Part shown: in pieces, positions 45,174-54,026 of the stretch
Layout of the letters: each line of letters begins with the position of its first letter
How positions within the stretch are numbered: position 1 is the stretch's first letter
Assembly (NCBI GenBank): GCA_944325575.1
Contig: CALVAR010000007.1
Coordinates: 22,154-86,153, forward strand
Length of the DNA stretch: 64,000 nt
Source: Candidatus Gastranaerophilales bacterium
GTDB lineage: Bacteria > Cyanobacteriota > Vampirovibrionia > Gastranaerophilales > Gastranaerophilaceae
Direction of reading: 5' to 3'
Notes under the pieces: model-generated
Told to the model about the DNA's origin: nothing
The model's database searches: none
Seen by the model: only the letters and a program-made list of their open reading frames with translations
Translations under genes and position numbers: made by a program

Positions 45174-46049
45174 TTATACCAGCGAGTTAACAAGCTGAAG
45201 CGCAATAACTCCGTCTAACTGATTTGCCTGTGTTAGCATTGCAGATGCTGTTTGCATTAACAGTTGATTTTTTACAAAATTAGCTGTTTCAGAAGCAATA
45301 TCCGCTTCAACAACAGTAGAGTATGCACTGTTAAGGTTTTCATTTTGAACCATCAAAGAATCCATAACGGAAGAAAATCTTGATTCATAAGCTCCTGCTT
45401 TGGAAATTCTTTGTGTCACCATATCTGCAGAGGCCTGTGCAATGTCTATAAATTCTGCAGCGGCAGAAGCAGATGCAAAAGCAGCTGATACAGTTGCAAA
45501 TTTACTTGAACCGCCTATAAGGTTTAAAGACTCGGAATCAGCTTTTTCAAATACACCTTCTATATATATTGCATTTGTGGAAGGATCGGCATTTGCTCCT
45601 ATTTGAATCCTTACAGGACCTGATTTGGAACCGTCCAGAAGATTTAGTTTATTAAACTTTGATTCTTCAGCTATTCTGTCAATTTCATCAATTCTTTGCT
45701 GCACTTCATCTCTTATGGCAGCTTTTTCTTCTTCTGTAATAGTTTCATTTGCATATTGAGTTGCAAGATCTTTTATTCTCTCAATTTGATTATTTATAGA
45801 ATCCAAATCACCGGTAGCCGTAGCCAGCATATTGTTCGCAAGTGAAACATTATTGTATGCAACCGAAGTGCCTCTTATTTGAGAACTTATACCGGCAGCA
45901 TAATAAAAACCGGCAGGATCATCTTTTGCAGAGTTGATTCTGTTACCTGTCGTCAATCTTTCAAGACTTGTATTCAGGCTCCATGATGCTCTTGTCAATG
46001 CGTTTTGGGCACGCAAAGCAGACATATTTGTATTAATAACGATAGGCAT
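45174..46049 (-). CDS. fliC: Flagellin 2
   Basis: This second flagellin has 291 residues. The N-terminus MPIVINTNMSALRAQNALTR and the INSAKDDPAGFYYAAGISSQ region are typical, as is the C-terminal SETANFVKNQLLMQTASAML with MLTQANQ. As in flagellin 1 the variable centre is short. The ATG at 46049 follows AAAGGG. The gene has its own upstream element at 46282 and an unusually long (about 230 nt) hairpin-bearing leader. The two flagellins may form distinct filament segments, as in other multi-flagellin bacteria. Confidence 0.95.
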   Translation of the reverse strand: MPIVINTNMSALRAQNALTRASWSLNTSLERLTTGNRINSAKDDPAGFYYAAGISSQIRGTSVAYNNVSLANNMLATATGDLDSINNQIERIKDLATQYANETITEEEKAAIRDEVQQRIDEIDRIAEESKFNKLNLLDGSKSGPVRIQIGANADPSTNAIYIEGVFEKADSESLNLIGGSSKFATVSAAFASASAAAEFIDIAQASADMVTQRISKAGAYESRFSSVMDSLMVQNENLNSAYSTVVEADIASETANFVKNQLLMQTASAMLTQANQLDGVIALQLVNSLV

Positions 46050-46117
46050 ATTTGTAAATCCCTTTATATTTTCAAGCCCGTTAAGGCCGTCGACGATACT
46101 AACCAACAACCTGCTTA

Positions 46118-46147
46118 CCTTCTTGCGAAGGCAAACAACCTGTTTGC
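46118..46147 (-). promoter_or_regulatory. Two adjacent hairpins in the flagellin 2 leader
   Basis: Read on the minus strand, gcaaac-aggtt-gtttgc (46131-46147) is followed at once by ccttc-gcaa-gaagg (46118-46131). They lie 70-100 nt upstream of the flagellin start. The second has a GNRA-type tetraloop. A structured 5' leader could affect stability or translation; no known riboswitch matches. Confidence 0.5.
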
Positions 46148-46281
46148 GTGTGTCTTATAAAAATCTGCATGCAATCCTTTGCAAATTTTTCATGTGACAT
46201 CCTGATAAGCTGTTATGCTTATGTTTAGACTTTAGTTGTATGTTTAAACAATAGACTAATTGGGGAAACGAAACTTTCCTT

Positions 46282-46297
46282 ACAACTTTAGTATAGT
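46282..46297 (-). promoter_or_regulatory. Shared upstream element, flagellin 2 copy
   Basis: On the minus strand it reads actatactaaagttgt, differing at one base from 45142-45157. It lies about 230 nt upstream of the flagellin 2 ATG, behind a run of ten A residues. As in the other copy the taaagtt core resembles a sigma-28 -35 and tatact could be a sigma-70 -10. Confidence 0.5.
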
Positions 46298-46467
46298 TTT
46301 TTTTTTATCGTACATGAAGTGTTATTTGAATAATTTTTACAAAACTAAATATATTTTTTATATACATATGAAATACCAACAACCGGCTAAAATTATTATT
46401 GTGCTGTTATGTTACGCGTGATAAAATAAAGACTGTAAAAGCTATATATTTAGGAGTTAAAGAGAAT

Positions 46468-47124
46468 ATGAAAAAAGAACTTATTTTTATGGGACCACCT
46501 GCCAGCGGCAAAGGTACACAAACAAAAAAACTTGCTGCAGAAACAGGTTTTATACACGTAGATACAGGTTCTTTACTTAGACAAGCAATGGCTGACGGCA
46601 CAGAAGCCGGAAAGATAGCCAAAGATTATGTGGAAAAAGGCGCACTTGTACCTGTCGAGGTTGTTGCACAGATTATAAAAGACAGACTTTCACAGGATGA
46701 TGTACAAAAAGGCTTTATCTTGGACGGTTTCCCAAGAAGCATAGAGCAGGCAAATATGCTTGATGAAATGCTGAAAGAAATTGATGCAGGCAAAGAGGTT
46801 TCTACAAAAGTTATATATTTTGATGTTCCTATTGATAATCTTATGGAAAGAATAATATACAGACGTTCCTGTCCTAAATGCGGCGCAATATACAACCTGA
46901 AAACTATGCCTATCAAACAGGAAGGCATTTGTGATGCATGCGGAAGCGAACTTGTACAAAGAAAAGACGACACTGAAGAAATCGCTAAAAACAGATTTGA
47001 CACATACTTTGCACAAACTGCTCCGTTAATTGATTTTTATGAAAAAAGAGGTAATCTTGTAAAAATTGATGCAACCGGAACAGTAGATGAAATCTATGCA
47101 AAATTGAAAGAAGTTATACAATAA
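46468..47124 (+). CDS. adk: Adenylate kinase
   Basis: The enzyme interconverts AMP and ATP with two ADP. The 218-residue protein has the P-loop MGPPASGKGTQTKK, DTGSLLRQAM, GFILDGFPRS and a zinc-type lid (RRSCPKCGAIYNL and GICDACGSEL, four cysteines), as in Gram-positive and cyanobacterial enzymes. The ATG at 46468 follows AGGAG; an upstream extension is rejected. The map gene follows after 18 bp, but neither secY nor infA is adjacent, unlike the usual ribosomal-protein cluster order. Confidence 0.96.
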   Translation: MKKELIFMGPPASGKGTQTKKLAAETGFIHVDTGSLLRQAMADGTEAGKIAKDYVEKGALVPVEVVAQIIKDRLSQDDVQKGFILDGFPRSIEQANMLDEMLKEIDAGKEVSTKVIYFDVPIDNLMERIIYRRSCPKCGAIYNLKTMPIKQEGICDACGSELVQRKDDTEEIAKNRFDTYFAQTAPLIDFYEKRGNLVKIDATGTVDEIYAKLKEVIQ

Positions 47125-47142
47125 ATTTCTTAAGGATACAAA

Positions 47143-47895
47143 ATGGCAGTACACAAAAAATCAAGAGAAGAACTAAAATTGATGAGAGAAGCAGGCAATA
47201 TTGTAGCGCTTGTTCATCAGGAAATGAAAAGAATAATAGAACCCGGTGTGTCTACAAAATATCTGGATGATGCAGCGGCTAAAATCATAAAAGAGCACAA
47301 AGCTATACCTACATTTTTGGGCTACAACGGATTTCCCGCAACTATCTGTGCTTCGGTTAACGGAGAAGTTGTTCACGGAATCCCGAGAGAAACTTGTATC
47401 CTAAAAGAAGGAGATATTATAAGCATAGATGTCGGCGCAACATATCATGGACTTGTCGGAGACGGTGCATGGACTTATCCTGTAGGGAATATCTCCGATG
47501 AATGCAAAATGCTTTTGGAAACAACAGAAAGAGCCCTTTTTGCAGGTATAGAAAAAATGAGAGATAATGTTCTGCTGGATGAAGTTTCCGGAGCTGTTGA
47601 AGATGTTGCAAATGAGAAAAAACTCGGCATAGTAAGACAATACGGCGGACACGGTGTAGGCAGACAAATGCACGAAGAACCGTTTGTATTTAATTACAGA
47701 GTCGGAAATAAATTTGTTCTCAAAAATGGTATGACAATTGCTATAGAACCGATGCTGAATCTCGGCGGTGATGATGTTCATACGCTTGAGGATGACTGGA
47801 CTGTTGTCACAAATGACGGAAAACCATCCGCACATTTTGAACACACAATACATGTAACGGACGGAGAACCGGAAATTTTGACTAAATTGTTATAG
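47143..47895 (+). CDS. map: Methionine aminopeptidase type I
   Basis: The enzyme removes the initiator methionine. The 250-residue protein contains the pita-bread metal ligands: DVGATYHGLVGDGA (two Asp), GHGVGRQMHEEP (His), IAIEPMLNLGG (Glu) and HFEHTIHVT (Glu). It starts with MAVHKKSREELKLMREAGNI, the type Ia start without extension. It follows adk and is probably cotranscribed with it. Confidence 0.96.
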   Translation: MAVHKKSREELKLMREAGNIVALVHQEMKRIIEPGVSTKYLDDAAAKIIKEHKAIPTFLGYNGFPATICASVNGEVVHGIPRETCILKEGDIISIDVGATYHGLVGDGAWTYPVGNISDECKMLLETTERALFAGIEKMRDNVLLDEVSGAVEDVANEKKLGIVRQYGGHGVGRQMHEEPFVFNYRVGNKFVLKNGMTIAIEPMLNLGGDDVHTLEDDWTVVTNDGKPSAHFEHTIHVTDGEPEILTKLL

Positions 47896-47925
47896 AGTTT
47901 ATTTAAATATGGTATAACTATAATT

Positions 47926-48429
47926 ATGATAATAGATTGTACACATATTGCATTGAACAATCCGGATGACATACTGCCTTATCCGACATATAATTCCGGA
48001 CTGCTTGATAAAGACAAGGGGCATATAAAATTCGGATATCCATCTACGAGTTATCCTATTTTAAATATGCCGTATATTCTTGAAGATTTTGACGGCAATA
48101 TTCTTCCTCCGGGACATTATCAGATAGTACTTTCTCCAGACAGAAAGACATTATATTTTGTAGAATCCAACCAGATAAAAGCCTCTATACCGGTTGTAAA
48201 AATTGTTGAAAAAATGGTCTCGCAGGAAGAAGAACGAAAAAGAATAGAAGAAAAAGAAAAACTTGAAAAAAAATATAAAAATAACCGCCGCAAAAAGCCT
48301 CTGGATCAAACGGAGAGGAAGCATCAGGCAAGTATGGAAGCAACTATAAATTCTTCCTCGGATTCGGAATATTATATTTTGAACTATAAAAACGGAAATA
48401 TAAAAGCAACGGGATATATAAAAAAATAA
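47926..48429 (+). CDS. Unrecognised protein downstream of map
   Basis: The 167-residue protein has an N-terminal beta-rich domain (FGYPSTSYPILNMPYILEDF; LPPGHYQIVLSPDRKTLYFV) followed by a lysine/glutamate-rich helix (about 100-130) and a short beta tail. No known family or signal peptide is seen. It lies 30 bp after map, possibly at the end of the adk-map transcript. Within 6 bp of its stop begins a dispersed repeat, as at 284. Confidence 0.7.
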   Translation: MIIDCTHIALNNPDDILPYPTYNSGLLDKDKGHIKFGYPSTSYPILNMPYILEDFDGNILPPGHYQIVLSPDRKTLYFVESNQIKASIPVVKIVEKMVSQEEERKRIEEKEKLEKKYKNNRRKKPLDQTERKHQASMEATINSSSDSEYYILNYKNGNIKATGYIKK

Positions 48430-48435
48430 ATTGTT

Positions 48436-48470
48436 TGAGGCGGCCTCGCTTGTACTCAAGAGCATCCTGA
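48436..48470 (+). repeat. 35-bp dispersed repeat, copy 2
   Basis: It matches 284-318 with one mismatch (tgaggcggcctcgcttgtac versus tgaggtggcctcgcttgtac). It lies 6 bp after the stop of the 167-residue gene. Confidence 0.75.
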
Positions 48471-48504
48471 TTCGTATGGTAATGTCTGCTGAGCATACCT
48501 GCAC

Positions 48505-48574
48505 AACTCAAAAAATGTCATTCTGAAGCATTGAATGTGCTTTTCTGCAAAAATATTGCTGTGTTCAGAATCTT
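48505..48574 (+). repeat. 70-bp dispersed repeat with terminal inverted repeats, copy 2
   Basis: It is collinear with 24299-24368. The inverted ends attctgaa and ttcagaat are conserved, and the middle differs. A short block preceding it (gagcatacctgcac) resembles a decayed version of the REP that abuts the first copy. Confidence 0.75.
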
Positions 48575-48650
48575 CTCAAACAGAGTTCTACCACAATAAA
48601 TGGTTTTGGAAACGGTCTGTAAAAAGGCCGAGTACACGACCCGGAAAAGA

Positions 48651-50102
48651 TTATTTGCTCAGCTCCTGTGCAAGAAGTTTGTTTATAACCTGAGGATTAG
48701 CCCTGCCTTTAGTTTCTTTCATAATTTGTCCTACGAAAAATCCCATAAGGTTTGTCTTACCGTTTTTGTATGCCTGAACCTGTGCGGGGTTATTAGCTAC
48801 AACTTTTTCAACAAGTTCTTTGATTGCACTTTCGTCTGAAATTACGCTAAGTCCTTCTTTTTCTACAATTTCTTTAGCGCTTGCACCATTTTCAAGCATT
48901 TGAGGCAATATTTTTTTAGCTATGTTATTGGATATCGTACCTTTAACAATCATATCAACCAGCTCTGCGAGAGCGGCAGGTGTAAGTTTTGTCTGATTAA
49001 TATTTACGTTATTTTCTTTCAAGTATGCCGTAATATCACCTACAAGCAGGTTATTTGCTATCCTGTAATCAGCACCGAGTTTCAGCACTTCATCATAGAA
49101 AAGAGCTGTTTCCATCTGCTCTACCATAACATTTGCATCATAAGCGCTTAGCCCGAGGCTTTCATATCTTTTACGCTTTGCTTCAGGAAGTTCGGGCATT
49201 TTTGCTCTGATTTCTTCCACCCATTCTCTTGATATTTCTACAGGCATAAGGTCAGGCTCGGGGAAGTAACGATAATCGTTGGCATCTTCTTTGCTTCTCA
49301 TAGTTTTTGTAACTTTTTGATTATCATCCCAGAGTCTTGTTTCCTGATCGACTTCGCCGCCTTCTTCAACGATTTCTATCTGACGGTCAATTTCATATTC
49401 TATAGCTCTTTGCAAAGCGGAAAAGCTGTTGATATTTTTAATTTCCGCACGTGTACCGAATTTATCTGAACCTTTTGGCATAACGGAAATATTGGCATCG
49501 CATCTCATAGAACCTTCTTCAAGGTTGCCGTCGCATACACCTATGTATCTGACAATGTTTCTGAGTTCTTCCATATAGGCTCTTGCTTCTTCACTTGAGC
49601 GCATATCAGGCTCTGATACGATTTCTAAAAGCGGAGTACCGGCACGGTTCAAGTCGACAAGAGAATATAATGAACCTGCAAGCCCGTCAGCACCTGCGTG
49701 AACCAGCTTTCCTGCATCTTCTTCAAGGTGCGCACGTGTAATACCGATTTTTTTGCCTTTGATGTTTATATAACCGTTGACACAAATCGGCTGGTCATAT
49801 TGAGATATCTGATAGCCTTTCGGCAGGTCAGGATAAAAATACTGTTTTCTGTCAAATTTGCATCTTGCAGGAATTTCACAATTCAGCGCAAGTCCCAGTA
49901 AAATGCCCATATTAACACATTCTTTGTTTAAAACAGGCAATACCCCCGGCATCCCCAGAGTAATAGTGCTTGTATGAGTATTTGGCTCCGCACCGAATTC
50001 TGTTGAATCTGGAGCAAAGATTTTTGATTTGGTCTTTAACTGGGCATGAACCTCAAGACCTATAACAACTTCATATTTATCTCTAACCGCTTGTGAAACC
50101 AT
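48651..50102 (-). CDS. gatB: Aspartyl/glutamyl-tRNA amidotransferase subunit B
   Basis: GatB phosphorylates and amidates the misacylated tRNA in the GatCAB complex. The 483-residue protein begins YEVVIGLEVHAQLKTKSKIF and shows YFYPDLPKGYQISQYDQPIC, the GTPLLEIVSEPDM motif and EDANDYRYFPEPDLMPVE; the C-terminal YqeY-like domain ends with GRANPQVINKLLAQEL. Length and order are typical. gatA and gatC are not nearby. Confidence 0.97.
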   Translation of the reverse strand: MVSQAVRDKYEVVIGLEVHAQLKTKSKIFAPDSTEFGAEPNTHTSTITLGMPGVLPVLNKECVNMGILLGLALNCEIPARCKFDRKQYFYPDLPKGYQISQYDQPICVNGYINIKGKKIGITRAHLEEDAGKLVHAGADGLAGSLYSLVDLNRAGTPLLEIVSEPDMRSSEEARAYMEELRNIVRYIGVCDGNLEEGSMRCDANISVMPKGSDKFGTRAEIKNINSFSALQRAIEYEIDRQIEIVEEGGEVDQETRLWDDNQKVTKTMRSKEDANDYRYFPEPDLMPVEISREWVEEIRAKMPELPEAKRKRYESLGLSAYDANVMVEQMETALFYDEVLKLGADYRIANNLLVGDITAYLKENNVNINQTKLTPAALAELVDMIVKGTISNNIAKKILPQMLENGASAKEIVEKEGLSVISDESAIKELVEKVVANNPAQVQAYKNGKTNLMGFFVGQIMKETKGRANPQVINKLLAQELSK

Positions 50103-50232
50103 ATTTCAATTTCCTTAAATATTTCTAATTCCTGAATTAATTTTAGCACAGAAATAGAGTATGGGTAATTAAGGGATTTGATGTTTCTGAAGCAGCACCC
50201 GAAACATTGTTTGCACAATTGTTATAAAGCAA

Positions 50233-51366
50233 TTATTTTGCGGCTGCTGCAAGCTGCTGTTCTTTTCTTCTTTTGCGTCTTCTCATTAAATCAACAAAAG
50301 CCTCAAGACGTGTAATATATCCGGCTTTACCAGTCTGTTCATCCATAATCAAAGGAAGTATGGGAATCTCACAATTTTCTCTCATTGCAGGGAAAAAGTT
50401 TTGAGACATAATTTCCGGCATACAGGTAAACGGGCTGATATGTATAATGCCGTCTTTGCCTTTTTCATTTGCATAAACAATATCCGAAACACACTCTAAA
50501 GAGTCACCGCCTATATCTCTTGCCAGATAAGGTTTTGCGAGTCTGAAAGCACGTTCAAGGTGTGTTTCTCCCTTAACAAACATTTTCGGGATAATAGCAT
50601 CTTTCAAAAAGCTTGAAACAGTGAGGGTTCTTCGTGTCTGCACACCCATTTTACCGAGCTCGCGTTCGATATTCTGGTTAGAAAAAGGATCCTGAACAAG
50701 ATAAATTTCTCCTGTTAAATCTACATGCAAAACATCTCTTTTAGGGTCAATTTCGACCTTTTGCATCATAGCCTTTGCCTCTTTTTCTGCTTTTTTCAGC
50801 TCTCTGTAATGATTTGCTTCATAAATAAGCTTCATTCCTTTTTTAAAGGCTTTTTCCGCATCGCCTGTTTTTATTTCTCTTGCTCTGTAAAAAGAAAGCA
50901 TTGTTTCCATTCTGTCTGCAGCAAAAACCTTTCTGAAGGCAAAAACAATAGCTCTGAGAATTGTAACGGGATTTTTTACACCGCTTAATTGGGTTAAAAA
51001 ACGAAACATTCCCTTAATTCCGTCATACAACTGGAGTTCAATATAGTTTGCGTGATAGCCCATATCTTCCAGAGTATTTTGAATACCGGCACCGTATTCA
51101 CCAAGACGGCAAATACCGGGAGAAGAAATCATTGCAACATAATCAGCACCGCCTTCTATGGCTTCAATAAAGTTGCCCAAAATAAGTTTGTAAGGCAGAC
51201 AAATAGACTCGGGGCTGTTTTTTGTACCCAGAGACAAAGTCCTTTTACTTGTATACGGGGGGATATAAGGTTCAATACCCAATCTTCTCAATGCAGATCC
51301 CCACGCTATATAAATATTGCCCATATGAGGAAATGCAACTTTTATTTTCTTCTTTTCTTTTGCCAT
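50233..51366 (-). CDS. CoA-dehydratase activase-related protein (DUF2229/COG3581-like)
   Basis: The 377-residue protein resembles proteins related to activators or D-components of 2-hydroxyglutaryl-CoA dehydratase. Visible features are SPESICLPYKLILGNFIEAI, SSPGICRLGEYG and ISPFTCMPEIMSQNFFPAM; the Cys residues in these are candidate Fe-S ligands. A positively charged C-terminus (LMRRRKRRKEQQ) ends the protein. The reaction is unknown, and no dehydratase genes are adjacent. It is transcribed leftward between rsfS and gatB. Confidence 0.7.
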   Translation of the reverse strand: MAKEKKKIKVAFPHMGNIYIAWGSALRRLGIEPYIPPYTSKRTLSLGTKNSPESICLPYKLILGNFIEAIEGGADYVAMISSPGICRLGEYGAGIQNTLEDMGYHANYIELQLYDGIKGMFRFLTQLSGVKNPVTILRAIVFAFRKVFAADRMETMLSFYRAREIKTGDAEKAFKKGMKLIYEANHYRELKKAEKEAKAMMQKVEIDPKRDVLHVDLTGEIYLVQDPFSNQNIERELGKMGVQTRRTLTVSSFLKDAIIPKMFVKGETHLERAFRLAKPYLARDIGGDSLECVSDIVYANEKGKDGIIHISPFTCMPEIMSQNFFPAMRENCEIPILPLIMDEQTGKAGYITRLEAFVDLMRRRKRRKEQQLAAAAK

Positions 51367-51471
51367 AGTCTCCCTTTGCCTTTATTTGACATAAATTTTA
51401 GACACACTGTCCCTGTTACAAACAAATTATATCCCAAAGAAAGTTTGTTTGCAGGTAATTATTAAAAAAGA

Positions 51472-51867
51472 TTACTGCTCGTATTCGGAATATTCTTTTG
51501 ATTCTTCTTCCCAGGCTTCTCTCTCTATTTTGTGGGCATGAGACCAGAATTTTTCTATAGCATAAGTTTCTCGTTCTTCTCTGTGAAGAATATGAACAAT
51601 CACATCGCCGTAATCAAGCAGATTCCATCTGTTTTTTAAATCGTTTTCTTCTCCGGCGGGGATTCTTTCAAAAAGGTGTTTAACCCTGTCTCTAACATAG
51701 CCTGTCAGTGCTTTTACCTGTGTATTTGTATCCGCGGAGCAAATAACAAAATAATCTGCGAGTACGGAAACATTACTGATATTTAAAATAGCAATATCCT
51801 TTGCCAGTTTGTCGTCCAATATTCTGGCGATAACGCTTGCGAGTTTGTATGAACTTATTTCTGCCAA
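51472..51867 (-). CDS. rsfS: Ribosomal silencing factor RsfS
   Basis: RsfS binds uL14 on the large subunit and blocks subunit joining when nutrients are scarce. The 131-residue protein contains ADYFVICSADTNTQVKALTG, the WNLLDYGDVIVHILHREERE stretch and FWSHA, all standard for the family. Position 106 bp upstream of the activase-like gene suggests cotranscription. Confidence 0.95.
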   Translation of the reverse strand: MAEISSYKLASVIARILDDKLAKDIAILNISNVSVLADYFVICSADTNTQVKALTGYVRDRVKHLFERIPAGEENDLKNRWNLLDYGDVIVHILHREERETYAIEKFWSHAHKIEREAWEEESKEYSEYEQ

Positions 51868-51929
51868 CTTTTAATTCCTTCTTTATCTTTTAATATTTAA
51901 TGTTTTTAATGTGATGTAAATCCATTTTA

Positions 51930-52805
51930 TCATGAATTATTTTTTACTTCGTTCATTACATGCATTGTCACTTGCGGGAACGGAATATCAATACCGTTTT
52001 CGTCAAACTTTTGCTTAATGTATTTGTTAAATTCTCTTCCGACTTCCCATTGTTTTATGGGCAGCGTTTTTATTCTGGATTTTATTACAATTGAAGAATC
52101 TTCAAAACTGTCCACCCCGAGAATCTCTAACGGAGCAAGGACATAGTCTTTTGAAGCGGCATTGTTTCTAAAATCAATATCTGTTTGTTTCAGTACTTCT
52201 ATAACCTTATCTATATTTTGTCCGTAGTCAATTCCGATATCAAAAATATAATAGGAATACTCTCTGGTGTAGTTTATTATTGTATCAACCATACCGTTTC
52301 TCAAATAATGAACACGTCCCTGAAGATCCCGAAGCTGTATAAGTTTTATATCAACTTTTTCAACAACGCCCTGATGTCCGTTGATATCAACATAATCACC
52401 TACTCTAATCTGTCCTTCCAGTATTAAGGACATACCGGTTATGATATCTTCAAAAAATCTTTTTGCTCCAAAACCGACAGCAACACCCAGAACCCCTGCC
52501 GCTGTTAAGATAGGTCTTATATCAACACCGAGACTGTTTAGGATATACATTATCGCAAAGCCGATAATTATTGTGTCTACTATTGATTTTATTATGGATT
52601 CCAGAGTAATAAGCTGTTTTTTAAACTCAAAATCGTCTTTGTATTTTACTATTCTTGATAAAAATTTCTCTATAAAGAAATTTGCCAGCTTAACAATTGC
52701 AGCAAAGATTATTATGTTTATTACCATAATGGTCCACTTGTTATGCAAAAAATCCGGCAGAATAGTCAATATAAAATCTTTATGCAGCTCAAAAAATTCT
52801 TTCAT
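51930..52805 (-). CDS. Mechanosensitive ion channel of the MscS family
   Basis: The 291-residue protein has three predicted transmembrane helices (about 25-45, 72-90 and 95-115). The third is the pore helix, GVLGVAVGFGAKRFFEDII, with the Gly/Ala pattern of MscS. The MscS beta domain follows with IRVGDYVDINGHQGVVEKVD, then an alpha/beta cytoplasmic cage. The channel likely relieves osmotic pressure. It is divergent from fliP across 127 bp. Confidence 0.93.
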   Translation of the reverse strand: MKEFFELHKDFILTILPDFLHNKWTIMVINIIIFAAIVKLANFFIEKFLSRIVKYKDDFEFKKQLITLESIIKSIVDTIIIGFAIMYILNSLGVDIRPILTAAGVLGVAVGFGAKRFFEDIITGMSLILEGQIRVGDYVDINGHQGVVEKVDIKLIQLRDLQGRVHYLRNGMVDTIINYTREYSYYIFDIGIDYGQNIDKVIEVLKQTDIDFRNNAASKDYVLAPLEILGVDSFEDSSIVIKSRIKTLPIKQWEVGREFNKYIKQKFDENGIDIPFPQVTMHVMNEVKNNS

Positions 52806-52932
52806 CCTTAACTCCCGTAAAAATATTCACAATTAATTATATAACAGTATTGGCTTTTTTTGAATCGCAAAGTCCGAGTTTAAGTTACGTTAAGAATTAG
52901 TATTAAAAAACAATCGGGGTTAAAATATTTTT

Positions 52933-53721
52933 ATGTTGAGTATGAAATATTGGGGAAATATGAGGAATTTTAAAAGCTTTATAAAAATTTTGAGCGCAAT
53001 GCTTATTGCATTCTGCTCAAATACGGTTGTTCATGCTGCTGTGGCGTTTCCTACGATTACAGTCGGTATGAATCAGGCAAATACGCCGCAGGAATTTACG
53101 CAGGGTGTCCAAATCCTTATAATGCTTACTATTTTGACACTTGCACCGAGCATTTTTATAATGTGCACGGCATTTATAAGGATAATAATTGTTCTGGCTC
53201 TCACACGTCAGGCAATAGGCACATCTACGCTTCCGCCCAATCAGGTGCTTGCGGGACTGGCTCTTTTGCTTACATTTTTTGTTATGGCTCCTACTTTTAA
53301 CAAAATAAACGAAACAGCGCTGCAGCCTTATATGAAGAACCAAATTACACAGCAGGTTGCGCTGGATAAAGCAGTGCTGCCTTTAAGAGAGTTTATGATT
53401 AAACATACCGATGAAAAGGAACTCGGTTTGTTTTTAAGCATGGGAAAAATAGATAAACCGCAAAACTGGCAGGAGGTCCCTACATACACTCTTTTGCCGG
53501 CTTTTGTTTTGAGTGAATTAAAAACATCTTTTGAGATAGGTTTTGTAATATTTTTGCCGTTTCTGGTAATTGATATTGTAGTGGCAAGTATTCTTGTTTC
53601 AATGGGTATGTTGTTCTTGCCGCCGACTACCGTTGCAATGCCGTTCAAGTTGATTCTTTTCGTTATGATAGACGGCTGGTACCTAATTACAAAAACCCTT
53701 CTTGAAGGATTTATTACGTAG
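52933..53721 (+). CDS. fliP: Flagellar export component FliP
   Basis: FliP forms the export gate with FliQ and FliR. The N-terminus has a Sec-type signal (ILSAMLIAFCSNTVVHA), then the conserved QILIMLTILTLAPSIFIMCT helix, ALTRQAIGTSTLPPNQVLAG and the C-terminal PFKLILFVMIDGWYLITKTL. The 262 residues are close to typical. The start is uncertain: an ATG at 52960 preceded by GGGGAAAT gives a cleaner signal peptide. It heads the fliP-fliQ-fliR-flhB run. Confidence 0.96.
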   Translation: MLSMKYWGNMRNFKSFIKILSAMLIAFCSNTVVHAAVAFPTITVGMNQANTPQEFTQGVQILIMLTILTLAPSIFIMCTAFIRIIIVLALTRQAIGTSTLPPNQVLAGLALLLTFFVMAPTFNKINETALQPYMKNQITQQVALDKAVLPLREFMIKHTDEKELGLFLSMGKIDKPQNWQEVPTYTLLPAFVLSELKTSFEIGFVIFLPFLVIDIVVASILVSMGMLFLPPTTVAMPFKLILFVMIDGWYLITKTLLEGFIT

Positions 53722-53742
53722 ACAATTATTAAGGAAAAATAA

Positions 53743-54012
53743 ATGGAAGATTCAGTCTTTTTGACACTTACCCAGAATGTATTGATATTAATATTGATTT
53801 TATCTACTCCGATACTTGTTGTAAGTATGGTTGTGGGTTTGATAATAAGTATTTTTCAGGCAGTTACGCAAATTCAGGAAGCAACTTTGACATTTGTGCC
53901 AAAGATTATTGCGGGCATACTCACAATGATTATTCTTCTGCCATGGATGCTTAATATTTTTGTATCAAGAACAAATGAAATGTTTGAATACATTTCACAG
54001 CTTGTGCATTAA
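53743..54012 (+). CDS. fliQ: Flagellar export component FliQ
   Basis: This 89-residue two-helix membrane protein has the typical layout: a first helix (LILILILSTPILVVSMVVGL), a loop with IFQAVTQIQEATLTFVPKII and a second helix (AGILTMIILLPWML). It joins FliP and FliR in the export gate. It lies 21 bp after fliP and 14 bp before fliR. Confidence 0.96.
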   Translation: MEDSVFLTLTQNVLILILILSTPILVVSMVVGLIISIFQAVTQIQEATLTFVPKIIAGILTMIILLPWMLNIFVSRTNEMFEYISQLVH

Positions 54013-54026
54013 GCGGGAGACTTGTA

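Larger units (their letters stand above)
46050..46467. other. Divergent spacer between flagellin 2 and adk
   Basis: This 418-bp spacer contains the flagellin 2 leader with two hairpins (46118-46147), the shared upstream element at 46282-46297 and an AT-rich stretch before adk. The rightward adk promoter must lie in the right half. No gene is seen. Confidence 0.6.
48430..48650. other. Repeat-filled convergent spacer before gatB
   Basis: This convergent spacer between the 167-residue gene and gatB is largely composed of two dispersed repeats (48436-48470 and 48505-48574). No gene or clear terminator is visible. Confidence 0.5.

Noticed and set aside
46090..46150. Cyclic di-GMP riboswitch upstream of flagellin 2
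   Set aside because: The cacgc start is suggestive, but the conserved GEMM segments and tetraloop receptor cannot be matched; only two simple hairpins are supported.
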